64,000 nt of DNA from contig NZ_RIAS01000016.1 in NCBI RefSeq assembly GCF_003719335.1, positions 1-64,000 of the forward strand, in the 5' to 3' direction. A program made the position numbers and the translations under genes. Of the stretch, positions 55,100 through 62,908 are shown piece after piece. The notes beneath the pieces were generated by a model. It was not told the origin of the DNA. It did no database searches and worked only from the letters and a program-made list of their open reading frames with translations. Each line of letters begins with the position of its first letter. Position 1 is the first letter of the stretch. This DNA comes from Paenibacillus amylolyticus. GTDB lineage: Bacteria > Bacillota > Bacilli > Paenibacillales > Paenibacillaceae.

Positions 55100-56137
55100 T
55101 CAATCAATAAGACTAGACAATATAAGGTACTTCTCTAATGATTCGATATTACGTTGAGCCAATTGTTGTTTCATATTGCGTACGTTATTTGTTCCAGCAT
55201 ATTGAACTCCAAATGAATGGGTAAGCTGCCTCACTGTAACCTCTGAGGCACCAAATTTCACAGCGTACTTTTTAACCATAGCTTGGATAGTACGCTTTGA
55301 GATTCGTTTTCCATGTGTTTCACCATTAGGTTTGGCCAAGAAAAGTGCCTGCTCACTCTCTTGAGGAGCATAGTTATTTGTCCTGATTTTTAAGTATTCA
55401 TGTAAATAATGTTTAGCGTTCTCTCCGAACATAATTCTATGACTCATTTGTACTTTAGCCTGTTGTCTAGTTACGATAAGGTAACCATCTTTAAGATCAA
55501 TATCTCCCAAATCCAGATTGACAATATCGCTGACTATTATTCCGGATTCCAAAAGTAATGTAATAATACTAACATCCCTATCTCGGTTTAGATTGTGAAA
55601 CCACTGAGCCTGAACATTGTTTTGCTCGGTTACACCTTCCTGTATAAATTTAACAAAAGAAGGGATTTCGCTGACATGAAGGATTTTGTTCTGTATCTGA
55701 CGTGCGATCTCTACGTGATTTTTTGGTCTTTCCATGATAAATGTAGCAAAAACATTACGTCTCAATACAGGGAATCCACTGTTGTCGAATTCCTGATGTA
55801 AAAAACCAAACAAAGAGCGTAACGAATTAAATTTTCGTAACATGGAGCTATATTGCAAATTTCTCGATGAAGTTAAGTGTTGTACAAAATGCTCTACATG
55901 TTCTTGGTTTATATCATTAAACTTTTCCAAGGTTAGATCACATGTGGACTCAACTTGCGGCCAAAGTTTGGGTGTAATCCAATTAAAGAAAATGCGAAAA
56001 TCCCTAACGTATTCTAAACCGGAAGAAGGTGAAAGCATGTCGTCTAATTTGTGTTCAATGAAAACTTTAACGGGCAACGGCATCTCTTTTAGCAAGACTA
56101 ATAATACTTCTAAATCTCTACGCTCTTGTACTTTCAT
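55100..56137 (-). CDS. Inactivated tyrosine recombinase, TnsF-like
   Basis: About 345 aa with the XerC/phage-integrase layout: N-terminal SAM-like core-binding domain (about 1-150) and catalytic domain (about 165-340). Canonical catalytic residues are lost. The first Arg of the GLRxSEL motif is replaced in LLLESGIIVSDIVNLDLGDI. The HxLRH box reads RQLTHSFGVQYA, so the Arg is Thr and the first His is Arg. The Tyr position may persist in SLEKYLIL. An inactive tyrosine-recombinase domain is the hallmark of TnsF, a Tn7 target selector; that identity here is inference. ATG 56137 is chosen; TTG 56158 is possible. It is divergent from tnsA with XRE regulator 2 between. Confidence 0.7.
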   Translation of the reverse strand: MKVQERRDLEVLLVLLKEMPLPVKVFIEHKLDDMLSPSSGLEYVRDFRIFFNWITPKLWPQVESTCDLTLEKFNDINQEHVEHFVQHLTSSRNLQYSSMLRKFNSLRSLFGFLHQEFDNSGFPVLRRNVFATFIMERPKNHVEIARQIQNKILHVSEIPSFVKFIQEGVTEQNNVQAQWFHNLNRDRDVSIITLLLESGIIVSDIVNLDLGDIDLKDGYLIVTRQQAKVQMSHRIMFGENAKHYLHEYLKIRTNNYAPQESEQALFLAKPNGETHGKRISKRTIQAMVKKYAVKFGASEVTVRQLTHSFGVQYAGTNNVRNMKQQLAQRNIESLEKYLILSSLID

Positions 56138-56200
56138 ATAGGAAACACACCCTTTCAATCTTTTCAGGCTTTATTCCCTATATATCTTAATTTTATACAT

Positions 56201-56458
56201 TCAATAGAATATTTCTTTCCTAGAATTCGAGATTTCCTGATAATTATTCCTCAACAAAGATTCAAGAGGTACATCTAAAATTTGTAATAGAAGATACAAA
56301 TTATAAGCACTAATAACATGTCTGCCCCGCTCAATATTGGCTAGGGATGAACGAGCAAGATGATAGCTTTTACAAATCTCTTCTTGTGTTTGTTTCTTCA
56401 ACTTTCTAAGGTCCCGTAGATATTCCCCAAGCCACTTGTAAAACTCTTCTTCTGACAT
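56201..56458 (-). CDS. XRE-family regulator 2
   Basis: 85 aa, almost only a Cro/C1-type helix-turn-helix domain: YLRDLRKLKKQTQEEICKSY then LARSSLANIERGRHVIS. It is divergent from tnsA, and its product probably binds the TTTATAC half-sites at 56518-56559 (and 56192-56198 ahead of the TnsF-like gene) to control transposition genes. Confidence 0.85.
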   Translation of the reverse strand: MSEEEFYKWLGEYLRDLRKLKKQTQEEICKSYHLARSSLANIERGRHVISAYNLYLLLQILDVPLESLLRNNYQEISNSRKEIFY

Positions 56459-56517
56459 ATAGTATTCTCTCCCTCTATCATTCTATTACTTCTTAGTATG
56501 TTCATAGAAATCCAAAA

Positions 56518-56559
56518 TTTATACATGATGTGTATAAAAACTCTGTTTTTTGTTTATAC
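56518..56559. promoter_or_regulatory. Putative operator array upstream of tnsA
   Basis: Alternating half-sites TTTATAC (56518-56524), GTATAAA (56532-56538) and TTTATAC (56553-56559) lie 28-69 bp before tnsA, with another TTTATAC at 56192-56198. This is a likely target of the adjacent XRE regulator 2. Confidence 0.55.
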
Positions 56560-56586
56560 AGGAAAACAAATCTAAAGGGGTAAATT

Positions 56587-57264
56587 ATGAAGAATAGAAA
56601 CGAATTCATGAAGTATAAGCCCATCAAGGTACTTCGAAGTAAAAAATATGGAAATAACTATTGGACTCCGCGTGGAAATAAAGTCGGTAAGCGGATCGTT
56701 GAACTATATAGTGATCTGGAATACGATCATTGGCTTCTGGTTGATACGGATCCTGAAGTCATCACATATTGTGAGCAACCAATGGAAATTTCCTACGTTC
56801 TAAATGGCCGACTTCGTACTTCTATCTTTGATATGTGGATCTTAAAAGAGGATGGAACGGAAATTTTTGTAGAAGTCAAATACAAGAAGGAACTGACATC
56901 TAAACATCCAAAACATGCGAGAACTCAACGGCAAATCGAAGCACAACGAGAATGGTGTCGAATGAATAATAAGCTTTACGTTGTTCGTACTGAAGAGGAT
57001 GTAAGAAGGGGGCGTCACTCAATAGAAAACAGAACTTCCTTATGTATGGCAGTAGTTAATAGTAAGAAGCCAGTTTCTTTAAAGGAGGTGCTCGGAGTTA
57101 TTCCAGGTGAAGGGATAAAGATTAAAGAAGTTGTGCGAGAACTATCTAATCTTTCTGTTGATGCTGTACTTTTGTGCCTAAAATGGCTCCTTTATGAGGG
57201 GGATATTAAATCGAACATGGAAGATCAACTTATCGGATTTGAAATGGAGGTATGGAGACAATGA
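56587..57264 (+). CDS. tnsA: TnsA endonuclease
   Basis: 225 aa. It makes the 5'-strand cuts that let Tn7-like elements excise fully. The nuclease domain has VELYSDLEYDHWLLVDTDP (Glu of the DExK set, about 45), RTSIFDMWI (Asp, about 83) and EIFVEVKYKKEL (Glu-x-Lys, about 97-99); the C-terminal winged-helix that contacts TnsC follows from about residue 160. ATG 56587 follows AAAGGGG. Its stop overlaps tnsB by 4 bp. Its presence predicts cut-and-paste rather than replicative transposition. Confidence 0.93.
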   Translation: MKNRNEFMKYKPIKVLRSKKYGNNYWTPRGNKVGKRIVELYSDLEYDHWLLVDTDPEVITYCEQPMEISYVLNGRLRTSIFDMWILKEDGTEIFVEVKYKKELTSKHPKHARTQRQIEAQREWCRMNNKLYVVRTEEDVRRGRHSIENRTSLCMAVVNSKKPVSLKEVLGVIPGEGIKIKEVVRELSNLSVDAVLLCLKWLLYEGDIKSNMEDQLIGFEMEVWRQ

Positions 57265-59237
57265 GCAGATCTCGAATTTATGAGCAGGACGGATTAGAAC
57301 CCGACCAAGCTAATCCTGAACTATGGCCCTCTGTAGACGAGAATGTACTTCATGAAAATGCCCATACTTTGTTTGTACAACGTAAAAATGCGGTCTTAAT
57401 GTATTTTCAGAGGGAGAGTTTAGATAGTATTCAACATACGACCGGAGTCTCGCCACGAAACTTGAGAAGATTAGTTCAAAGATGTATTCAATATGATCTG
57501 GACGGCGTTGTTTTAGGATTCCGTGGATTGATTCCTCAGAAAAACGTAAAAAAATATGAGTTGGATTTATTAGGTCAAAAAAGAAACAAAGATCAAAAAA
57601 CCGGGGAATTCAACCGTTTTTTGGAAATGCATCCGGACATTAAAGACATGGTAGAAGATTTATATTTAGGCAGAAAAAATCGTTCCCTAGAGCCAGTTAT
57701 GAAGGTGAAGCATATCCACAAACGCTTTGTGGATCAGTGCCGTGAAAAGGGTATAACTCTCTCTGAATACCCCTTAAATACAAAATGGATGGGGTATAAG
57801 GCTCTACAACGTTACATTAAACAAATAGCTGAGCGAAATTTCAAAAAGGCTGCAGCCCGTTACGGTAAAGATGCATTTCATAGAGCAAACCGAGTAGGGG
57901 AGGAAGATCAAAACCAACTCTCGAACTTATTCCCGTATCAGAAAGTCCAATTTGACGCCCATCGAATTGACGGTTTTTTTACGGTAGATATTGATACACC
58001 AGATGGAGACCCTATGACCTTGACGCTTGAACGTTTCTGGATTCTTACCATCATTGATGTGAGTAATCGCTGCATTTTAGGATATTCTGTTTCACTGAAT
58101 AGAGAGTATGGTGGAAGTGACGTAATGCACTGTGCTCGTAATGCAATTATGCCACATAAACGGCTAGAATTGACAATCCCCGGCCTGAGTTATCATCCTC
58201 CAGGTGGGTTTCCATCAGAAAAGTTTCCTGAGTTAGAGTGGGCAGTGTGGGATGTAATCTGTTTAGATAACGCCAAATCTCACTACGCTAAAATGGTGCA
58301 GGATCGACTCACAAACTTAATTGGTTGTACTCCGAACTTTGGTCCCGTGGCACTTCCAATGAGAAGAGGAGTTATTGAGAGATACTTTAAAACTTTAGCT
58401 GAGAACCTGTTTCATCGGTTACCGAATACAACGGGCAGCGGTCCGGATGATCCAAGAAGAAACAATCCTGAAAAAAACGCTCTTCGTTTAAACATCACAT
58501 ACGAACATTTATTGCAGCTCATTGATGTGATGATTTCAAATTACAACGGAACACCTCATGGTGGGATTTATCATCAAACACCCCTCGAACTTCTTGAAAA
58601 AAGGATACAACTAAGAGGCTTACTACCAAGACGCCTGGAAGAAGAGAAACGATCGGAGATGTTGTTTATGCAAACCCAAATAAATCGAACCGTAAGAGGT
58701 TCTCTATTGAGTGGAAGAAAGCCCTACATTCAATATGAAGGCGTAGAATATCGTAGTGAAAAGCTCGCTAACTCTGCCCATCTTATAAAGCACGAGCTAG
58801 TTCTACATGTAAATGTTGATGATCTGCGTACTTTAAAAGCTTTTCTTCCTGACGGCAGCGAATTTGGTTATTTAACTGCTTGTGGCAGATGGTCACTTAC
58901 TCCACATTCCTTGCAAACGAGACGTGCGATCAATTCATTAGTTCAGCGGAAGCTAATTCATTATACAACTTGGGACGATCCTATCTTCGTGTACACTGAC
59001 TATCTCTTGAGTAGAGAAAACACTAAGAAATCAATAAATAAAATTACTCAAGTGAAAGAGATCAGTAAACAAAAGCTAACGGATGAAGCGGAGGAACAAA
59101 CAAATGCATTAGAAGAAGCAAGAGCACAACATGAATTGTTAGACAAAGTTCGAGAAGAACAAATCAACAGGGAAAAAATCAATGAGATGGATAATTATGA
59201 GCGATTACTAAAACAATTCAAGACAAAAATGTATTGA
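57261..59237 (+). CDS. tnsB: TnsB DDE transposase
   Basis: About 658 aa. The retroviral-integrase-fold catalytic triad is visible: Asp in VQFDAHRIDG (about 232), Asp in VICLDNAKSHYA (about 336) and Glu in RGVIERYFKTL (about 373), with D-to-E spacing near 35. An N-terminal helix-turn-helix region (about 40-75) should bind the 17-bp end sites, and the C-terminal 80 residues form a lysine/glutamate-rich tail that contacts TnsC in relatives. Start 57261 gives the ATGA overlap with tnsA and follows GGAGGT; the ATG at 57252 is an alternative. Confidence 0.95.
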   Translation: MSRSRIYEQDGLEPDQANPELWPSVDENVLHENAHTLFVQRKNAVLMYFQRESLDSIQHTTGVSPRNLRRLVQRCIQYDLDGVVLGFRGLIPQKNVKKYELDLLGQKRNKDQKTGEFNRFLEMHPDIKDMVEDLYLGRKNRSLEPVMKVKHIHKRFVDQCREKGITLSEYPLNTKWMGYKALQRYIKQIAERNFKKAAARYGKDAFHRANRVGEEDQNQLSNLFPYQKVQFDAHRIDGFFTVDIDTPDGDPMTLTLERFWILTIIDVSNRCILGYSVSLNREYGGSDVMHCARNAIMPHKRLELTIPGLSYHPPGGFPSEKFPELEWAVWDVICLDNAKSHYAKMVQDRLTNLIGCTPNFGPVALPMRRGVIERYFKTLAENLFHRLPNTTGSGPDDPRRNNPEKNALRLNITYEHLLQLIDVMISNYNGTPHGGIYHQTPLELLEKRIQLRGLLPRRLEEEKRSEMLFMQTQINRTVRGSLLSGRKPYIQYEGVEYRSEKLANSAHLIKHELVLHVNVDDLRTLKAFLPDGSEFGYLTACGRWSLTPHSLQTRRAINSLVQRKLIHYTTWDDPIFVYTDYLLSRENTKKSINKITQVKEISKQKLTDEAEEQTNALEEARAQHELLDKVREEQINREKINEMDNYERLLKQFKTKMY

Positions 59238-59257
59238 GATAAGGAGAATTTGAACAT

Positions 59258-60238
59258 ATGGAAAATAATTTGATACCTGTTGGTACACACCCTATTGAAG
59301 TAGGGCATTATTTACTTCCGACCAAAGAAGTACTCCGCCTAATGGATAATCTCAAAAAGATTGTACTGAACCGATTACCAGGAATGATTGTCTATGGTCG
59401 TCCGCGTCTTGGAAAGACCACTGCATTAAAGTTTGCCTTAGAAAATCTGCCACATTTTATAAATGCGCCAATACCAATCTTCATAGCCAATAGCAACTCA
59501 TATAGATTTCCGAGTGAAGAGAAGTTTTACGCAGATCTGCTACATGATTTTCAATTTCCGTTTATAGCTAGAAGAAAACCTGGTGAGTTGCGGAATCAAA
59601 TTGTTAATTTGTTAAAAGAAAAAGCTGAATTGTCTCGTTTAAGAAGGGTTATTTTGATTATGGATGAGGCACATCACCTAACAGAATCACATTATCATTG
59701 GTTAATGGACATCTATAATCAACTAGATCGTGAGAAAATCAGTATGTCTGTAATTTGCGTAGGTCAAGAAGAATTGCTCACTAGGAGAACTTTCTTTTTA
59801 GGACAATGTAAGTCCCAGATCATAGGACGCTTTATGACACATGAACATCGGTTTTTTGGTATTACTTCACTAGATGATTTTAAAGCAGTTCTTCGTTGCT
59901 ACGATTCACCTGAAATCTCAGCTTATCCAGAAAACAGTGATTGGAGCTTCACAAGATATTTTTTTCGGGAAGGATATGAGAAAGGTCATCGGTTGGAAAA
60001 GGATGCAGCTTTAATATATCAACAATTTCAAAATCTTCGAAGGGAGCATGGAGTGAACTCAAAACTTGAGATTCCTATGGAGTATTTTACGTATACTGTT
60101 GAAAACGCTCTGAAAATATACGGAACTCATGGAGAGAAACTTGAATGGATCTCAGCCCAAAATTGGTTAGATTCCATTAAACTTACAGGCTATATTGAAT
60201 CTGAAATTTATATGGCATTAGCAGGTAATGGTGATTAG
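59258..60238 (+). CDS. tnsC: TnsC AAA+ regulator
   Basis: 326 aa. AAA+ ATPase linking target selectors to TnsA/TnsB. Walker A is YGRPRLGKTTA (about residues 46-55) and Walker B is RRVILIMDEAHH (about 129-139). It is shorter than TnsC of Tn7, closer to the compact TnsC/TniB forms. ATG 59258 follows AAGGAGAA 20 bp after tnsB; tniQ starts 3 bp after its stop. Confidence 0.93.
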   Translation: MENNLIPVGTHPIEVGHYLLPTKEVLRLMDNLKKIVLNRLPGMIVYGRPRLGKTTALKFALENLPHFINAPIPIFIANSNSYRFPSEEKFYADLLHDFQFPFIARRKPGELRNQIVNLLKEKAELSRLRRVILIMDEAHHLTESHYHWLMDIYNQLDREKISMSVICVGQEELLTRRTFFLGQCKSQIIGRFMTHEHRFFGITSLDDFKAVLRCYDSPEISAYPENSDWSFTRYFFREGYEKGHRLEKDAALIYQQFQNLRREHGVNSKLEIPMEYFTYTVENALKIYGTHGEKLEWISAQNWLDSIKLTGYIESEIYMALAGNGD

Positions 60239-60241
60239 AAC

Positions 60242-61735
60242 ATGAATGTCGTGTGGAGGAAAGAATGGATAAATGAATATGAATCGCCTTGGTCCGTATT
60301 TGAAAAACTTGCTTTGGTGAATCTTGCAGATCGAAATGAGATTCTTCAAATCTTTGGCAGTGCTCACGTGAAGGATATTAAACATTACATTGGAGATAAG
60401 CAAAGAGAACTAATACAGTTAAATGGATTTCACCTCGAAAGGCTTCATCAAACGCTGGATTTTAACTTACAAGAACACAATTTTAAGAATATTCAGTCGT
60501 TAATAGGTCCATTTTCTGAACTATATAGTTCATGGGAGCATTGGTTTCATCGTGAATTGCATTGGTGTTCGAGGTGTATGGAGGGGGGGTATCATTCTTG
60601 GCTGCATCAGTTTAAGCTTCTTGATGAATGCGCATTTCATGATCTAAAATTGAATAATACTTGCCCTAACTGTAGATCAACAGTACCTTTCTTGTTGTCG
60701 AATAGACAGTTAGAACATGCATTTCAGTGCAAGTGTGGCTATGCCTTTGCTAATTTTCATATGTCCAGTTGGAACGAATGGAGAGCGCCTGATCAAATGA
60801 ATCCTGCTGTCCTTCGTTGGGTTCAAGCAAACCAGGCAAACATGAAGATATCAAATATGCATTCCAAATGGATTATACATGCACAACATTGCAATTTAAA
60901 GCGTTTAGTTATGGATGGACCTGAAGAGATAAAGTTATTTAATTCAGAAGAAACCTTCCACAGACAGGATTATTTCTCTAAGCGTTTCCAAAAAGATTTA
61001 CTGCAAGTTACTTCTAATGCTGTTCAACAAGTTGTAGACCGACTACTTCAGAGTACACTTAAGTCTCATCGACATTGCATAACTCAATTGATGGAGCTTA
61101 GAAAATCAAATGAAACGATTGAATTCCCTGAAATTTGTCCCTATGCATATGCTTATGTTTTTTGGAGAAAATCTCTTTTAAAGAAGGAGCATTTCTACGG
61201 TTTTGATTCTTTAAGGATAAGCTTAATTTCTGATGATGTAGCACCACTTCTTGTCAGGGAGCTTCTGGAGTATTTCTCTGATCAGGTCGTCAATTATCAA
61301 ATGAAAATCCGTAGATGTATTGATATGGGGGGGCTTTCCTGGATTCTTGAAAAACTGGTCTTACAGTTCTGTGAAAATTTCTTTTGTGCTTGGATGGAGA
61401 TCGCAGGGAAGAGAAGCAAGGAAGTTAGCGTACCTTCTTGGAAGGAAATTGAGAATATGAGGGATCAATCGTTTCCAGATGTCGCTTTCAAATATAACTT
61501 TGATGAGAGCAGCTCGTCTAGCAGCATTGAATATTATCATTTGCAAAACAGAGAACCGTTGTTGAATAACAAATGCAATTGCCCGAATCAATACGAAACT
61601 GCTAAACAAGATATTCAAACAATGATATCGTATACACCTCAAAAAGTTGCGATGCTAAACATGAGTAATCCAAGTGATGAACATCAGATCCTACAAAAAA
61701 TAGTCGAGAGATATGTGAAAAAATTAAGTTTTTGA
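60242..61735 (+). CDS. tniQ: TniQ/TnsD-family target selector
   Basis: 497 aa. N-terminal TniQ domain (SPWSVFEKLALVNLADRNE, about 17-35) with zinc-finger cysteines: HWCSRCMEGGYHSW (about 110), CAFHDLKL, CPNC and CKCGYAF (about 130-170). The C-terminal 300 residues are the TnsD-like DNA-reading part, diverse in this family. It is the only TniQ in the element, so site choice depends on it, on the TnsF-like protein, or on both. The insertion is in a protein-coding gene, not downstream of glmS. Confidence 0.9.
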   Translation: MNVVWRKEWINEYESPWSVFEKLALVNLADRNEILQIFGSAHVKDIKHYIGDKQRELIQLNGFHLERLHQTLDFNLQEHNFKNIQSLIGPFSELYSSWEHWFHRELHWCSRCMEGGYHSWLHQFKLLDECAFHDLKLNNTCPNCRSTVPFLLSNRQLEHAFQCKCGYAFANFHMSSWNEWRAPDQMNPAVLRWVQANQANMKISNMHSKWIIHAQHCNLKRLVMDGPEEIKLFNSEETFHRQDYFSKRFQKDLLQVTSNAVQQVVDRLLQSTLKSHRHCITQLMELRKSNETIEFPEICPYAYAYVFWRKSLLKKEHFYGFDSLRISLISDDVAPLLVRELLEYFSDQVVNYQMKIRRCIDMGGLSWILEKLVLQFCENFFCAWMEIAGKRSKEVSVPSWKEIENMRDQSFPDVAFKYNFDESSSSSSIEYYHLQNREPLLNNKCNCPNQYETAKQDIQTMISYTPQKVAMLNMSNPSDEHQILQKIVERYVKKLSF

Positions 61736-61739
61736 AGCC

Positions 61740-61767
61740 GTTAATCTGAAAAGATTAACGTTTTTTT
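61740..61767 (+). terminator. Terminator of tns operon
   Basis: GTTAATC / GATTAAC stem with 6-base loop followed by T7. Confidence 0.82.
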
Positions 61768-61818
61768 GTGTTTAACTCAGTTTAAATGAATAGGAAAAGG
61801 GGGTTGTAAACGGCAATA

Positions 61819-62078
61819 GGTACAAGTTCTTGTCCTTTAACGGTATATGTTCTTGTCCCAAACGGCCAAATCAAATAAAAAAGATGCTTAACGTAAGGTG
61901 ATAATGAACACTAAGATACCTGATAAAAAAAATGTCAAGAGACTGTTGTAAAATCAAATTTTTGAATCAGTTATAACTGATTGCTTATTTATTAACCATA
62001 AACCCGTAAATTGAAGGAGGAGACAGCAATAGGTACAAGTTCTTGTCCTTTAAGGGTACAAGTTCTTGTCCTCCGACA
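61819..62078 (+). repeat. Right end of the Tn7-like element (doubled)
   Basis: Two clusters of the 17-bp site, all pointing outward. The inner cluster has GGTACAAGTTCTTGTCC (61819-61835) and GGTATATGTTCTTGTCC (61842-61858). The outer cluster has GGTACAAGTTCTTGTCC at 62032-62048 and 62055-62071, then TCCGACA (62072-62078). Both clusters start with the same GCAATAGGTACAAG block, so the inner one looks like a former end duplicated about 215 bp inward. The DNA between them codes for nothing visible. Confidence 0.85.
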
Positions 62079-62083
62079 GCAAT
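62079..62083. repeat. Target-site duplication, right copy
   Basis: GCAAT directly after TCCGACA, identical to 16132-16136. Confidence 0.92.
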
Positions 62084-62162
62084 AGATCGGTACCGAGAAG
62101 CTTTAGTCAAGTTTTGGGAGGAAATACCGGAAAGACATATGTACAAAATACGAGTTTTGTGA
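62079..62162 (+). pseudogene. Transposon target gene, 3' part
   Basis: Continues the frame interrupted at 16136: after the shared GCAAT it reads IDRYREALVKFWEEIPERHM then YKIRVL and stops at 62160-62162. It demonstrates that the host gene was intact at this point before insertion. Product unknown. Confidence 0.85.
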
Positions 62163-62182
62163 AACAGTACTTAAGAAGTTAA

Positions 62183-62232
62183 AGAACCGCTAATGATTTT
62201 ATAATATCCTCATTACGGTTCTGCTGTTTTTT
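62183..62232 (+). terminator. Terminator of the target gene
   Basis: AGAACCG-C-TAATGA pairs with TCATTACGGTTCT (one bulge), followed by GCTGTTTTTT. It also separates the minus-strand RDD gene. Confidence 0.75.
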
Positions 62233-62235
62233 AAC

Positions 62236-62649
62236 TTAATCCCACACAACTTCTGTTCCTGCTATAAAATCATGTATTGCACGACGATCCTCTCGCATTC
62301 CAACCATAAACGCGCTCACAATAATTCCAATACCTAGCGTCAATACGTACACAAGTCCAGCAACTAAAACTCGCATTAACATTGTAGTTATTTTAGGCGA
62401 TTCTTGAGTGTCATACATTTGAATTCGAATTCCACAAATCCGCTTACCAATCGTTCGTCCATACCAGTAAACAGGTAATAAAATTGAATATAACGCACTC
62501 AATATTTTAGCAACTGGCTCATCTGAATCATAATTTCCAGTAAGTGCACCGGCAATAATAACTAATGGAATTCCAATAATAAGTCCATCCAAGAAACTTG
62601 CGGCAAGCCTAATCCAAAAACCTGATTTATACAAAAATGATTCCTCCAA
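62236..62649 (-). CDS. RDD-family membrane protein
   Basis: 137 aa. FWIRLAASFLDGLIIGIP (the R..D pattern that names the family), a second hydrophobic block (ILSALYSILLPVYWYGRTIG) with KRICGIRI, and a third (VLVAGLVYVLTLGIGIIVSAF) give about three membrane segments. The C-terminal RRAIHDFIAGTEVV is the usual RDD ending. It may be an ion or osmolyte transporter component; function is generally undefined. ATG 62649. Confidence 0.88.
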   Translation of the reverse strand: MEESFLYKSGFWIRLAASFLDGLIIGIPLVIIAGALTGNYDSDEPVAKILSALYSILLPVYWYGRTIGKRICGIRIQMYDTQESPKITTMLMRVLVAGLVYVLTLGIGIIVSAFMVGMREDRRAIHDFIAGTEVVWD

Positions 62650-62908
62650 ACTATTTTGTCATACCTTGATGCGCGATTATTTATATTATACAAGAAATAT
62701 ATACCATTTGGTTCATATTATTCATTTTTATCTCCTAAGTATCTACCTTTCTACTTTGTGAAATTATTAACAATAATAATGGATGCGATTAATACGTTTA
62801 GACTCCACCTTTTCATATAAGCCCTTCCCTTCTACAACTTCCAAAATAAAGAAATAGCCATATTTTAAATATGGCCTAGTAGTATAATTATCCTGCTCTT
62901 ACAATGGA

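Larger units (their letters stand above)
16137..62078 (+). mobile_element. Complete 46-kb Tn7-like transposon
   Basis: Element of 45,942 bp. The termini are inverted (TGTCGAG then GGACAAGAAC at left; the complement of TGTCGGA then GGACAAGAAC at right), with several 17-bp putative TnsB sites at each end and a GCAAT duplication outside. The core tnsA-tnsB-tnsC-tniQ is next to the right end. A TnsF-like inactive tyrosine recombinase, two XRE regulators and unknown accessory genes lie just upstream. About 35 kb of cargo, mainly conflict and defence genes plus decayed ones, fills the left side. No CRISPR array or Cas gene is visible, so it is not a CRISPR-associated transposon. Internal left-end relics and duplicated accessory-gene fragments show a mosaic history. 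Confidence 0.93.

Noticed and set aside
55100..56137. Active integrase of a separate integrative element
   Set aside because: Key catalytic arginines and histidine are replaced, and no attachment sites for a second element were seen around it.
16137..62078. CRISPR array or Cas genes (CRISPR-associated transposon)
   Set aside because: I looked for regularly spaced repeats and Cas-like motifs in the cargo and near tniQ and saw none.
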